A stretch of 64,000 nt of DNA. Origin: Bacteroidales bacterium (GTDB lineage: Bacteria > Bacteroidota > Bacteroidia > Bacteroidales > UBA932). Below the pieces are notes generated by a model. The model was given only the letters and a program-made list of their open reading frames with translations, had not been told where the DNA came from and searched no databases. Numbering within the stretch: position 1 is the stretch's first letter; each line of letters opens with the position of its first letter. The stretch covers positions 62,001-126,000 of the forward strand of contig JAAZIA010000020.1 in the NCBI GenBank assembly GCA_012510445.1. Reading direction: 5' to 3'. A program made the translations under genes and the position numbers. Below, piece by piece: positions 1 through 9,681 of this stretch.

Positions 1-699
1 CACGTACAACAAGCTTTGGTTGCTCAAGGCTCGGCTGAAAAACAGCAACACTTGCAGCGTTATTTTAAAACAGGACCGGGCCAATACGGTGAAGGTGATC
101 GCTTTATAGGCGTGACCGTTCCTCAGATCCGGCAAATTGCGCAGTTATACCGTGAACTTCCTTTTTCCGAGCTAAAAAAGCTTATCACCTCTGCCATTCA
201 TGAAGAACGAAGTACTGCCCTTATCATTCTGGAGTGTAAAAATAAAAAAGCAACCATAGGGGAGAGGCGCAAGATCCTTTCTTTTTACCTAGAGAATCTC
301 CAATATGTAAACAATTGGGACTTGGTTGATTTGACTTGCCGAGACCTGCTGGGACGAGCCATTGCAGACGGGTTGCAGGACAGCAGCATGTTGGACCGCT
401 TAGCTGCATCTGACAATATGTGGGAACGCAGAATCGCCATCGTCTCTACCTGGTATTTTATAAAGCACAGACAGCTTGAACACACATTGCGCATAGCCCA
501 CACCCTTTTATCAGACCGGGAAGACCTCATGCATAAAGCTGTCGGTTGGATGTTGCGTGAAGCCTGGAAAAAAGACCCTGCTGTAATAGAACAATTTCTG
601 CAAACCCACTACCGCCATCTTCCTCGAACCACCTTGCGCTACGCCATAGAACGCATGGAAGAACCCAAAAGACAACAATACCTGAAAGGCTCATTCTAG
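1..699 (+). CDS. DNA alkylation repair protein (AlkD-like HEAT-repeat family), 5' end outside window
   Basis: Frame is open to base 1 (HVQQALVAQGSAEKQQHLQRYFKTGPGQYGEGDRFIGVTVPQIRQIA); FKTGPGQYGEGDxFIGVxVPxxR is typical of the AlkD-like family. The TTG at 16 is probably internal. Confidence 0.88.
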   Translation, partial: HVQQALVAQGSAEKQQHLQRYFKTGPGQYGEGDRFIGVTVPQIRQIAQLYRELPFSELKKLITSAIHEERSTALIILECKNKKATIGERRKILSFYLENLQYVNNWDLVDLTCRDLLGRAIADGLQDSSMLDRLAASDNMWERRIAIVSTWYFIKHRQLEHTLRIAHTLLSDREDLMHKAVGWMLREAWKKDPAVIEQFLQTHYRHLPRTTLRYAIERMEEPKRQQYLKGSF

Positions 700-762
700 C
701 TTGCCGCTTGCAGCAACTTTGGCGCACTTTAGATTCAATCCAGCGTGCCATTACTAGCAACA

Positions 763-886
763 TTAGTGCGTCGCACTAAGCACTTAATTCACTGTGTTGC
801 AATAGGTTACTGAAAACGTCCCCCTAGGGCACGTTTTTGACAATGTGCAGTGGCTCAGCTAGTTAACCTCCGAGTGCGACGCACTC
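763..886 (+). repeat. 124-bp palindrome-bounded intergenic element, copy A
   Basis: TTAGTGCG-T-CGCACTAA (763-779), AAAACGTcCCCctaGGGcACGTTTT (813-837), GAGTGCG-A-CGCACTC (872-886). Ungapped match (about 106/124 by hand) to the reverse complement of 11617-11740. Confidence 0.9.
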
Positions 887-962
887 CAGTGGCAGTGGCA
901 GCGACCTGCAAACCTGCAGAAAGATTTTTGTAACTTTACCAAACACCAAAAACAATCCTTTC

Positions 963-1304
963 ATGAAACAATTGGTTTTTAAGTATAAGTTCTGGCTGGA
1001 AGATCAGAATGGAACTAGCATATTTGGTGATGGAAAATATAGGTTGTTACAAGCCATTGAAGAAACAGGTTCATTCAAGTATGCTGTTGATAAATTGAAA
1101 CTCAGCTACAGAAAAACTTGGGATAACCTGCGGAAAATTGAAGAAAGACTGGGATATCCCATTATTGAGACACAACAGGGTGGTGCTTTGGGAGGTGCAA
1201 CACGTATTACTCCCAAAGGCAAAAAACTAATGGAAGCCTTTGAAACGTTGCATGCGCAATGCGATCCTGCATTTCAGGAAATACTTAAGAAGCTACCTGA
1301 TTGA
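963..1304 (+). CDS. ModE-like winged-helix (LysR-type HTH) transcriptional regulator
   Basis: 113 aa; FGDGKYRLLQAIEETGSFKYAVDKLKLSYRKTWDNLRKIEERLGYPIIETQQGGALGGATRITPKG resembles the ModE N-terminal DNA-binding domain; no molybdate-binding domain present. Confidence 0.85.
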   Translation: MKQLVFKYKFWLEDQNGTSIFGDGKYRLLQAIEETGSFKYAVDKLKLSYRKTWDNLRKIEERLGYPIIETQQGGALGGATRITPKGKKLMEAFETLHAQCDPAFQEILKKLPD

Positions 1305-1460
1305 AGAGCAATTCTGCTACCTGCCTGATTGGAGATCTGTTCTACTGATTTAGCTTGAAGAAGTAGTATGTAATGTTAGATTATTTCAATCGAATTGTGT
1401 AATTTTGCAAGTCGCTTTAGCCACTACAATTAATTAGTCACTATAAAAAAACCATACAAT

Positions 1461-3095
1461 ATGAACAATGCCATTTACAATTTCCAACTACCGGAAAACG
1501 AACCCATTCTAGATTATTTTAAAGGTAGTAGGGAAAGGATTCTTTTGGACAAAGAAATAGAAAAACAATCAAATGAAGTACTGGAAATCCCCCTTATTAT
1601 TGGAGGTAAGGAAGTGCATACAGGAGATTTTGGAGAAATCAGACTGCCGCACGACCATAATAAAGTGGTAGCCAGGTACCATAAGGCCGGAAAAGCAGAG
1701 GTGGAAATGGCCATCAAAGCAGCTATGGAAGCCCATAGCGAATGGTCTAATATGACATGGACCATAAGAGCTTCTATTTTGCTGAAGGCTGCAGAGTTGC
1801 TCTCTACCGTGTACCGTCCCGTGATCAGTACTTCTACCATGCTGGGACAAAGCAAAAATATATACCAATCAGAAATTGACGCCGTATGCGAGACTATAGA
1901 TTTCTTGAAATACAATGTCAGTTTTGCAGGACGTATTTACGAACTTCAACCCAAATCCACCTACAACCAGTTAAACAGGCTGGAATACAGGTCTTTGGAA
2001 GGATTTGTTATGGCTGTAAGTCCGTTTAATTTTACTTCTATTGCTGCCAACCTCAATATGGCTCCCGTAATGATGGGCAATACTACCGTCTGGAAACCTG
2101 CCTCTACGGCTATTCTTTCCAACTACTATTTAATGCAAGTCTTTACACGTGCAGGCCTTCCTGCCGGGGTCATCAACTTCTTGCCGGGACAAGGATCTAT
2201 TATTGGCAACACGTGTCTGGCATCTAAAGACTTGGGAGGAATTCACTTTACCGGTTCCAACGGTACGTTCAACAACCTTTGGTCACAAATAAGCCAAAAC
2301 CTGTCCCGGTATAAATCTTACCCCAGGCTGGTAGGGGAGACAGGAGGTAAAGACTTTATTTTTGTACATCCCTCGGCAAACATTCAGGATGTGGTGATCA
2401 ATACCATCCGTGGCGCATTTGAGTACCAAGGACAGAAATGCAGTGCAGCTTCTCGCATGTACGTTCCGTGTTCGCTGTGGCCCAAGATCAAAGAAGGCCT
2501 TTGTACGTTGGCAGAAGATATTAAAATGGGTGATATCAAGGATGTAACCAACTTTATGAACGCCGTGATTGATGAAAAATCTTTTGACAACATTAGCTCG
2601 TATATAGATTATGCCAAACAATCTGCGGATGCCCGGATTATTGCCGGAGGGCAATACGACAAATCCAAAGGATACTTCATTCGTCCTACCATTGTGGAAA
2701 CTACAAATCCGCACTTGAAACTTATGGAAGAAGAGATTTTTGGTCCCGTTCTTACCGTGTTTGTATACGAAGACAAAGAGTTGGACAAAGCCCTTGAATT
2801 GTGCGACACTACCTCGCCATACGCCTTGACGGGAGCTGTTTTTGCCGAAGATCGCAAAGCAGTTGCGGATGCCTGTGAAAAACTGAGGTATGCAGCCGGA
2901 AACTTTTATATCAACGACAAACCCACCGGAGCCATCGTAGGTATGCAACCTTTTGGCGGGTCACGCGCTTCTGGTACGAACGACAAGGCCGGCGGGGAAT
3001 TCAACTTGGTACGCTGGACCAATCCCCGCACCATCAAAGAAACGTTTGTTAGCCCAGAGGATTACCGCTACCCGTACATGGCAGAGTCTGAATAA
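1461..3095 (+). CDS. pruA: L-glutamate gamma-semialdehyde dehydrogenase (1-pyrroline-5-carboxylate dehydrogenase)
   Basis: 544 aa aldehyde dehydrogenase; catalytic region FEYQGQKCSAASR, GETGGKDFIFV, and C-terminal PFGGSRASGTNDKAGG typical of P5C dehydrogenase. Confidence 0.93.
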   Translation: MNNAIYNFQLPENEPILDYFKGSRERILLDKEIEKQSNEVLEIPLIIGGKEVHTGDFGEIRLPHDHNKVVARYHKAGKAEVEMAIKAAMEAHSEWSNMTWTIRASILLKAAELLSTVYRPVISTSTMLGQSKNIYQSEIDAVCETIDFLKYNVSFAGRIYELQPKSTYNQLNRLEYRSLEGFVMAVSPFNFTSIAANLNMAPVMMGNTTVWKPASTAILSNYYLMQVFTRAGLPAGVINFLPGQGSIIGNTCLASKDLGGIHFTGSNGTFNNLWSQISQNLSRYKSYPRLVGETGGKDFIFVHPSANIQDVVINTIRGAFEYQGQKCSAASRMYVPCSLWPKIKEGLCTLAEDIKMGDIKDVTNFMNAVIDEKSFDNISSYIDYAKQSADARIIAGGQYDKSKGYFIRPTIVETTNPHLKLMEEEIFGPVLTVFVYEDKELDKALELCDTTSPYALTGAVFAEDRKAVADACEKLRYAAGNFYINDKPTGAIVGMQPFGGSRASGTNDKAGGEFNLVRWTNPRTIKETFVSPEDYRYPYMAESE

Positions 3096-3121
3096 GTGAT
3101 TTTGCCGAGTAGTACGCGCCG

Positions 3122-3162
3122 TAAACTTTCACAAGTTTAGCTGCAAATCCTGCTGATTGCAG
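3122..3162. terminator. Tandem hairpins between convergent pruA and mnmE
   Basis: TAAACTT-tcac-AAGTTTA (3122-3139) followed by CTGCAA-N10-TTGCAG (3141-3162), in the gap between convergent gene ends. No strong U tract. Confidence 0.45.
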
Positions 3163-3203
3163 TTGGTGGACATGGACGTGAACGTGAAAGGGGAGTGGTA
3201 GCT

Positions 3204-4682
3204 TTACTTGCCTATGCAAAAGCGGGAGAAGATTTCTCCTAGGATATCTTCCGTAGATATTTCACCTGTGATGCTGCCAATATGGTGAAGGGCTATACGC
3301 AAATCGGGCGTTAATAAATCAGTGGATAAAGAGGCATCCAGTCCCTCGCGTACGCGAAGGAGGGCTTGGCCGGCAGTATACAATTCCTGGTAGTGACGCA
3401 CGTTGGTAAGGGTAATGGAATAGGTATCTAATACGGGACGTATTTCCTGAATCAGCCAATTTTTAACAGCCTCCAACCCCGTTTTGTCACGTGCAGATAC
3501 CGGAAGTATGGAAAGCTTGTTGGTCAGGGATTTAGAGTCATTAGTAACAGACATGTTACACAATGTTCGGGATACGTAATCTAATGCAACATCTTTGTTA
3601 CTTGTGGAATCTATTTTATTAACAATCAGCACTGTATGTTCTTTTCTATGCGTTTTTAACAACTGTAGGCTTTGTTCGTACGTTTCCGGTTGTGAAACGT
3701 CTAAAACAAGCAGCAGTACAGGAGCCATACGGATGGTTTCCAGAGAACGTTCTACCCCCAGCTTTTCAATATATTGCTGAGAGTCCGTATCTACTTCTCC
3801 CAAGGACCGTAATCCTGCCGTATCTATAAAACGAAAAGGGATGCCTTCCAGTACCAGTACGTCTTCAATGGTGTCGCGTGTGGTGCCGGCTATTGGCGTT
3901 ACCAAGGCTTTTTCTTCGCCAAGAAGCGCATTTAACAAAGTGGATTTCCCTGCATTTACTACACCGGCAATGGCTACAGGCACTCCTTTCTTTAAGGTAT
4001 TGCCCATCCGAAACGATTCGCACAGTCCGTCCATATGCTCCAGCAGCTTGTCCATCAGGCTCCTTAACGTGTCTCGGTTTGCAAACTCTACGTCTTCCTC
4101 GGCAAAGTCAAGCTCCAGTTCCATAAGCGAGGCCACATTCAGCAGTTGCTCTCGCAGCTCTGCCAATTCCTTTGAAAAGGTTCCGCGCATCTGATCCAGG
4201 GCCAGTTTGTGGGTGGTGCGGTTTTCAGAGGCAATCAGGTCGGCTACGGCCTCGGCTTGTGTCAAGTCCATTTTCCCGTTCATGAAAGCACGCTGTGTGA
4301 ATTCCCCAGGACCGGCCAGTACAGCACCGTTATCAATCAATACACGCAATAGCGTTTCCCGAATGTAGAGCGATCCGTGGCAAGAAAACTCCACGCTGTC
4401 TTCTCCGGTATACGAATGAGGTGCTCGAAAAACACTCAACAATACCTGATCCAAAAACTCCCCGTCGGGTCCCTTTACCGTGCCAAACCACGTACGGTAG
4501 CCCTCACTTTTGGTCAAATCACCGCAAGCTTGGGAACGAAACACTTTCCCGGCTATCTCCAGCGCCCGGGGACCGCTCATACGAATGACAGCCAACGCAC
4601 TCACTGCTTGTGGTGTGGCCGGCGCACAGATGGTAGGAAATTCACCGGGCCTGATGATGGGATCATTCATACGATCATTCAT
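3204..4682 (-). CDS. mnmE: tRNA uridine-5-carboxymethylaminomethyl(34) GTPase MnmE
   Basis: TICAPATPQAVSALAVIRMSGP, G1 GVVNAGKSTLLNALL, GTTRDTIED, C-terminal FSRFCIGK. Confidence 0.96.
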   Translation of the reverse strand: MNDRMNDPIIRPGEFPTICAPATPQAVSALAVIRMSGPRALEIAGKVFRSQACGDLTKSEGYRTWFGTVKGPDGEFLDQVLLSVFRAPHSYTGEDSVEFSCHGSLYIRETLLRVLIDNGAVLAGPGEFTQRAFMNGKMDLTQAEAVADLIASENRTTHKLALDQMRGTFSKELAELREQLLNVASLMELELDFAEEDVEFANRDTLRSLMDKLLEHMDGLCESFRMGNTLKKGVPVAIAGVVNAGKSTLLNALLGEEKALVTPIAGTTRDTIEDVLVLEGIPFRFIDTAGLRSLGEVDTDSQQYIEKLGVERSLETIRMAPVLLLVLDVSQPETYEQSLQLLKTHRKEHTVLIVNKIDSTSNKDVALDYVSRTLCNMSVTNDSKSLTNKLSILPVSARDKTGLEAVKNWLIQEIRPVLDTYSITLTNVRHYQELYTAGQALLRVREGLDASLSTDLLTPDLRIALHHIGSITGEISTEDILGEIFSRFCIGK

Positions 4683-6129
4683 GTTTTTCAGCTACTACAA
4701 TGTTTTCAATATGATGTGTATGCGGGAACATATCTATGGGTTGTACATGTACAATGTTGTAATGGGGCATCAACAAGTTCAGGTCACGTGCCTGAGTAGC
4801 GGGGTTGCAGCTAACGTATACTATACGCTGCGGTGCCACGTCTTTTAATACTTGCAGCACATCGGAATGAACTCCGGCCCGCGGAGGATCCAGCACTACA
4901 ACGTCCGGCTTTCCCTGGCGTTCTATAAAGTCGGGAGTAAGTACGTCCTTAATGTCTCCTGTAAAGAAAGCCGAGTTTTTAATGTCGTTGGCCTGCGCAT
5001 TGGCTTTGGCATCTTCAATGGCCTCGGGAACGTATTCAATGCCTGTCACATGACGGCAGTGACCTGCCAGGTAAAGAGCAATGGTGCCTGTTCCGGTGTA
5101 CAAATCATACACCGTTTCGTCCCCCTGTAGAGCGGCAAACTCTCTTACCTTTCTGTACAGCCGTGCTGCTTGGTGCGTATTTGTTTGGTAGAAAGACTTG
5201 GGACCAATGGTAAATTGCAATCCGTCCATGGCTTCTGTAAGGTACGGATTTTCCCCATAATGGATGGCTTCTAAATCAAACAGACTGTCGTTCTTTTTAG
5301 TATTGATCATGTAATAAAGGGAACTGATTTGAGAAAACGCAGCCTGCAGCTTGTCAAGAAGTCCGGTACGAGCCGTATGGTCTTCTCCTTGGTCGGGGTT
5401 ATCGTGGGCAAAAACTACCACAACCATCACCAGGCCGTCGGAAGTGTTGCGGATCATTAATGTGCGAAGGAATCCCGTCTGTTGCCTTAAATCAAAGAAA
5501 GAAAGGTTGTTTTCCAATGCATAATTCCTTACAAAACGTCTAATTTCATTAGAAGGGGAGGGTTGAAGATAGCAATTGTTTATACCCAGCACCCTGTCAA
5601 ACCTTCCTCGTACATGAAAGCCCAGAGCTGGAAAACGGGAAATGACAGGAGCTTCTCCTGCTTGTACAGCCACTTGTTGAGATTCCTTCAGTTCTTCAAA
5701 GGGAATCCATCCTTTATTGGAAAACGTAAACTCCAGTTTATTCCGGTACGCTTGTGTGTTTTCCGAGCCCAAAATGGGCAGTAGGGGAGGAAGATCCAGT
5801 TTTCCTACTCGGGACAATTGATCAAACACTTGCTGTTGTTTGAATTCCAGCTGCTTTTCGTAGGGTACATGCTGCCATCTGCACCCTCCGCATATACCAA
5901 AGTGTTCACAAAATGGATCTACGCGCAGGGGAGAAGGAGTTATCAATTGATCTATGACCCCTTCTTCGTAATGCTTTCTTTTTCGCAGCACTCGTACGTT
6001 TGCCACATCGCCCGGAACGGCCATAGATACAAAGAGTACTTTACCGTTTACATGTGTAAGAGCGTTTCCTTCTGCAGCAAAAGATTCGATGTGTACACCT
6101 TCCCTGATATTGCCTTTTTTCTTTCTCAT
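4675..6129 (-). CDS. rlmD: 23S rRNA (uracil(1939)-C(5))-methyltransferase (RlmD/RumA family)
   Basis: Cluster CEHFGICGGCRWQH, DPPRAGVHSDVL, catalytic VSCNPATQARDL. Start set at MRKKKGN (6129); ORF extends to 6150. Confidence 0.92.
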   Translation of the reverse strand: MRKKKGNIREGVHIESFAAEGNALTHVNGKVLFVSMAVPGDVANVRVLRKRKHYEEGVIDQLITPSPLRVDPFCEHFGICGGCRWQHVPYEKQLEFKQQQVFDQLSRVGKLDLPPLLPILGSENTQAYRNKLEFTFSNKGWIPFEELKESQQVAVQAGEAPVISRFPALGFHVRGRFDRVLGINNCYLQPSPSNEIRRFVRNYALENNLSFFDLRQQTGFLRTLMIRNTSDGLVMVVVVFAHDNPDQGEDHTARTGLLDKLQAAFSQISSLYYMINTKKNDSLFDLEAIHYGENPYLTEAMDGLQFTIGPKSFYQTNTHQAARLYRKVREFAALQGDETVYDLYTGTGTIALYLAGHCRHVTGIEYVPEAIEDAKANAQANDIKNSAFFTGDIKDVLTPDFIERQGKPDVVVLDPPRAGVHSDVLQVLKDVAPQRIVYVSCNPATQARDLNLLMPHYNIVHVQPIDMFPHTHHIENIVVAEKHE

Positions 6130-6201
6130 AAACTCGTTTTCAAAGAGCAAAAATGCGAAAAAAAAAGCGTATTTTAGTAGAATAAATTAAACAGCCCAAT
6201 T

Positions 6202-7485
6202 ATGAAAACGGATTTTTTAAAGAAAACAACAGTTAAGGTGCTTACAATAAGTGTGTTAGCGCTTATAACGACCGTATTTTCACTTCAGGCTCAAGAAAAT
6301 ACGCTCAGCATTTCGGGAACGGTAGTGGATTCAGAGACTAGGCGTCCCATGGTTTTTGCATCGGTAAGTATTCAGGATATAGGTATAAGTATTGTAACGA
6401 ACGGAGAAGGTTTTTTCACCCTAAAATTCCCACGTGAATATGAGAATAAATCAATATCCATAAGTTACTTGGGGTATCATACCGGTGTTATGCCTATTTC
6501 GCATTTTTTATCCTCTTCCAGACCTCTTACTATTGGCCTGATACAGGCTGCCTTACCTATACCTATGACTACGGTAAGGCCCTTAGATCCTCTATCTTTG
6601 GTCAAACAAGCTTTTCACAGCATTCCCAAAAATTTTCCGCAAGAAAAAATGCAAATGACAGGGTTCTACAGAGAGATGATTCGTAAGGGAAATACGTATG
6701 TAACTCTTTCAGAGGCAGTTATTGATGTTCAAAAACCGCCTTATTCACCGTCCTTTGCGGTTGACCAAGTAGGTATATACAAGGGACGAGGGAGCATTGA
6801 CTGGACCAGAATAGATACAGTATTTGTAAAATTTCAGGGAGGAATACGTTCTGCTTTAGACATTGACGTTGCAAAAAACCTATTTATGGGAGTTAAAGAA
6901 CCCGAAGTTGAGCAATACTATGATTTTAACTTGGAACATCCCGTCCAAATGAATGACAGGATTAATTACGTAATATCTTTTGTTCAAAAACCTTATGCAG
7001 AAGACATCCTGTTCCGCGGTAAAGTATATATAGATGTAGAAACGATGGCCATTGCCCGTGTTGAATTCAACATGAATGTAGAAAACAAAGAACAAGCAGC
7101 CGGAATATTCATTAGGCGAAAACCAGCCGGATTAAGAGCAAGGGTTGAATACGCAGCATACCTGGTGCAGTACAGACAACTTGCAGATGGCGATTGGGTC
7201 TTTGATTACTCCAGAACAGATTTGAAGTTCAACGCCAAATGGGATCGCAGACTGTTTAGTCAGAATTATACCATTACTTCAGAAATGGCCATGACAGAGT
7301 ACAGTAGAGATGCTTATCGCATCCCGCAACAAAGCCGGGTTAAAACCTCAGACATTACACTGTACAGAGTTGCCGATTTTGAAGACCCCGGTTTCTGGGA
7401 AGATTACAACATCATAGAGCCTGAATCTTCTATAGAAAGTGTTATATCACGGATAATCAGACAGCTTAGGCGTAGAAAGCGCTAA
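6202..7485 (+). CDS. Carboxypeptidase-like regulatory domain-containing protein (exported)
   Basis: Signal peptide then LSISGTVVDSETRRPMVFASVSIQDIGISIVTNGEGFFTLKFP (CarboxypepD_reg-like). Confidence 0.8.
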   Translation: MKTDFLKKTTVKVLTISVLALITTVFSLQAQENTLSISGTVVDSETRRPMVFASVSIQDIGISIVTNGEGFFTLKFPREYENKSISISYLGYHTGVMPISHFLSSSRPLTIGLIQAALPIPMTTVRPLDPLSLVKQAFHSIPKNFPQEKMQMTGFYREMIRKGNTYVTLSEAVIDVQKPPYSPSFAVDQVGIYKGRGSIDWTRIDTVFVKFQGGIRSALDIDVAKNLFMGVKEPEVEQYYDFNLEHPVQMNDRINYVISFVQKPYAEDILFRGKVYIDVETMAIARVEFNMNVENKEQAAGIFIRRKPAGLRARVEYAAYLVQYRQLADGDWVFDYSRTDLKFNAKWDRRLFSQNYTITSEMAMTEYSRDAYRIPQQSRVKTSDITLYRVADFEDPGFWEDYNIIEPESSIESVISRIIRQLRRRKR

Positions 7486-7565
7486 TAACCAAGAAAACGA
7501 AAATTCAGACGTAAAAGGAACACAATTTATATTATGTTAAATAGCTTTGTAAAAGCACAACGTAT

Positions 7566-8861
7566 ATGATAAGCAGCATTCCCCTGGCTGAACGTATGCG
7601 TCCTACTACCCTAGATCGCTTTGTGGGTCAGCAACACCTGGTAGGCCCAAACGCAGTCTTGCGCAAGATGATTGAAAGCAAAAACATAGCTTCCTTCATT
7701 CTCTGGGGACCACCGGGTGTTGGAAAGACCACCCTGGCTCGAATCCTTGCCACAGATCTGGAACGCACCTTCTACAGCCTCTCAGCCGTCAGTTCAGGAG
7801 TCAAGGACGTGCGCGAGGTTATAGAGCGTTCGCGTTCCAATAGAATGTTCCAAAAGAACAGGCCTATTCTGTTTATTGACGAGATTCACCGTTTTAGCAA
7901 ATCTCAGCAAGACGCCCTGTTAGGGGCTGTTGAGGACGGCACCTTGGTTTTGATAGGTGCTACCACAGAAAATCCTTCTTTCGAGGTGATTGCTCCCCTG
8001 CTCTCCCGTTGTCAAGTGTATACGCTTAACCCACTGTCAGTCACAGATTTAAACGTGTTACTTACACGGGCCATTGAAGAGGATCAATACTTAAAAGACG
8101 TCGCATTTCAAATAGATGAAACAGAGGCCCTCTTCCGTTTTTCTGGTGGCGACGCACGTAAGCTGCTCAATATTTTAGAGTTAGTGGTTTCCACCTACGA
8201 TCAAGGGCAAACTGTTGTCATCAATAATAAAGAAGTGCAGGACCGCTTGCAGGAAAATAGGTTGATGTACGATAAAGACGGAGAAATGCACTACGACATT
8301 ATCTCGGCTTTTATCAAAAGCATTCGTGGTAGCGACCCCAATGCCGCCCTTTATTGGATGGCTCGCATGATTACAGCCGGTGAAGATCCCCTTTTTATAG
8401 CCAGACGCTTGGTAGTGCTGGCATCGGAAGACATAGGACTGGCCAACCCTAACGCTTTCTTGATGGCCAACGCCTGTTTTGATGCCGTTCACCGTATAGG
8501 CATGCCCGAGGCTCGAATCCCTATGGCTCAGACGGTCATTTACCTGGCTACCAGTCCCAAAAGCAACTCGGCTTATGCAGCTATTGAGAAAGCTATGGAA
8601 ACCGTTCGTAAAACCGGAAATCTGAGCGTTCCGCTCCATCTGCGCAACGCTCCAACAGAACTTATGAAAGAACTGGGATACGCAAAAGATTATAAATATG
8701 CTCACCATTTTAAAGACCGCTTTATAGAACAAGAGTTTATGCCTGAGAAACTTTCAGGCAAGCGTTTCTTTGATCCCCTACCCGATAATCCCAGAGAAGC
8801 TGAAATTGCACGGTTTCTGGAACAGTGGGGAGAGAAATATTCGTATGGTTCAAAAAAATAG
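7566..8861 (+). CDS. rarA: Replication-associated recombination protein A (RarA/MgsA AAA ATPase)
   Basis: PLAERMRPTTLDRFVGQQHLVG, Walker A GPPGVGKTTLA, FIDEIHRF, GATTENPSFEV. Confidence 0.95.
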   Translation: MISSIPLAERMRPTTLDRFVGQQHLVGPNAVLRKMIESKNIASFILWGPPGVGKTTLARILATDLERTFYSLSAVSSGVKDVREVIERSRSNRMFQKNRPILFIDEIHRFSKSQQDALLGAVEDGTLVLIGATTENPSFEVIAPLLSRCQVYTLNPLSVTDLNVLLTRAIEEDQYLKDVAFQIDETEALFRFSGGDARKLLNILELVVSTYDQGQTVVINNKEVQDRLQENRLMYDKDGEMHYDIISAFIKSIRGSDPNAALYWMARMITAGEDPLFIARRLVVLASEDIGLANPNAFLMANACFDAVHRIGMPEARIPMAQTVIYLATSPKSNSAYAAIEKAMETVRKTGNLSVPLHLRNAPTELMKELGYAKDYKYAHHFKDRFIEQEFMPEKLSGKRFFDPLPDNPREAEIARFLEQWGEKYSYGSKK

Positions 8862-8877
8862 TACCTTTAACACAACT

Positions 8878-9681
8878 ATGGAAAAGAACGATTTTTTTCT
8901 GATAGCGGGGCCCTGTGTAGTAGAGTCCAAAGAACTTTGTATGCTCATAGCAGAAAAGCTGTGCCGACTAGCGGAAAAATACAAAATCCCGTTCCTTTTC
9001 AAAGCCTCGTTCCGTAAAGACAATCGCACACGTTTTCATTCTTTTACCGGTATTGGAGATCAAGAGGGATTGGAAATAATCCGTTCCGTAAAAGAACATT
9101 TTCAGATACCGGTTACTACAGACATACATACGCCAGACCAGGCCCAAATGGTTTCCGATTATGGAATTGATTTGATTCAAATCCCCGCTTTTCTTTGCAG
9201 GCAAACCTCCCTGCTGAAAGCAGCAGCACAGACGGGCCGCGCTGTAAATGTTAAAAAAGGGCAATTTCTGGCACCGGAACAAATGTCCTTTGTGGTAGAA
9301 AAACTGATGCAGTTTGGAACGTCCAAAGAAAAAATAATGGTTACGGAAAGAGGCACACAATTTGGATACAAAGACTTAGTATTTGATGTTAGGAGTATTC
9401 CTGCCATGAAAAATCTAGGAGTTCCCGTAGTCATGGACGTTACCCACTCTGTGCAAGCTCCTAATCAAGAAGCGGGTGTTGCAGGAGGATGTCCGGATAT
9501 GATTTTCACTATGGCTGCAACGGCTCTGGCTGCCGGTGCAGACGCTTTGTTTATAGAAACACATCCTGCTCCGCAAGAAGCATTGTCTGATGGTAGCAAT
9601 ATGCTTTTACTCAGCAAAATGGATGAATTATTGCAGCAAGCTCTGGCCTTTCGCAATACCTACTTAAAATTATACTCATAA
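8878..9681 (+). CDS. kdsA: 3-deoxy-8-phosphooctulonate synthase
   Basis: FLIAGPCVVES, KASFRKDNRT, HSFTGIG, VNVKKGQFLAPEQM, DVTHSVQ. ORF opens at 8770 but ATG 8878 (or 8845) fits better and lies after the rarA stop. Confidence 0.92.
   Translation: MEKNDFFLIAGPCVVESKELCMLIAEKLCRLAEKYKIPFLFKASFRKDNRTRFHSFTGIGDQEGLEIIRSVKEHFQIPVTTDIHTPDQAQMVSDYGIDLIQIPAFLCRQTSLLKAAAQTGRAVNVKKGQFLAPEQMSFVVEKLMQFGTSKEKIMVTERGTQFGYKDLVFDVRSIPAMKNLGVPVVMDVTHSVQAPNQEAGVAGGCPDMIFTMAATALAAGADALFIETHPAPQEALSDGSNMLLLSKMDELLQQALAFRNTYLKLYS

Noticed and set aside
763-886. Repeat copy A as a simple rho-independent terminator
   Set aside because: The central hairpin ends in only TTTTT, and the two extra conserved palindromes plus the ungapped 124-bp match to copy B are not explained by a terminator alone, though terminator function remains possible.
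1305-1460. Possible riboswitch or leader upstream of pruA
   Set aside because: No recognisable conserved riboswitch motif or convincing stem structure by eye.
2283-2948. 221-aa minus-strand ORF within pruA
   Set aside because: Antisense shadow ORF; pruA is clearly the coding strand.
8181-8732. 183-aa minus-strand ORF within rarA
   Set aside because: Antisense shadow ORF with no recognisable features.
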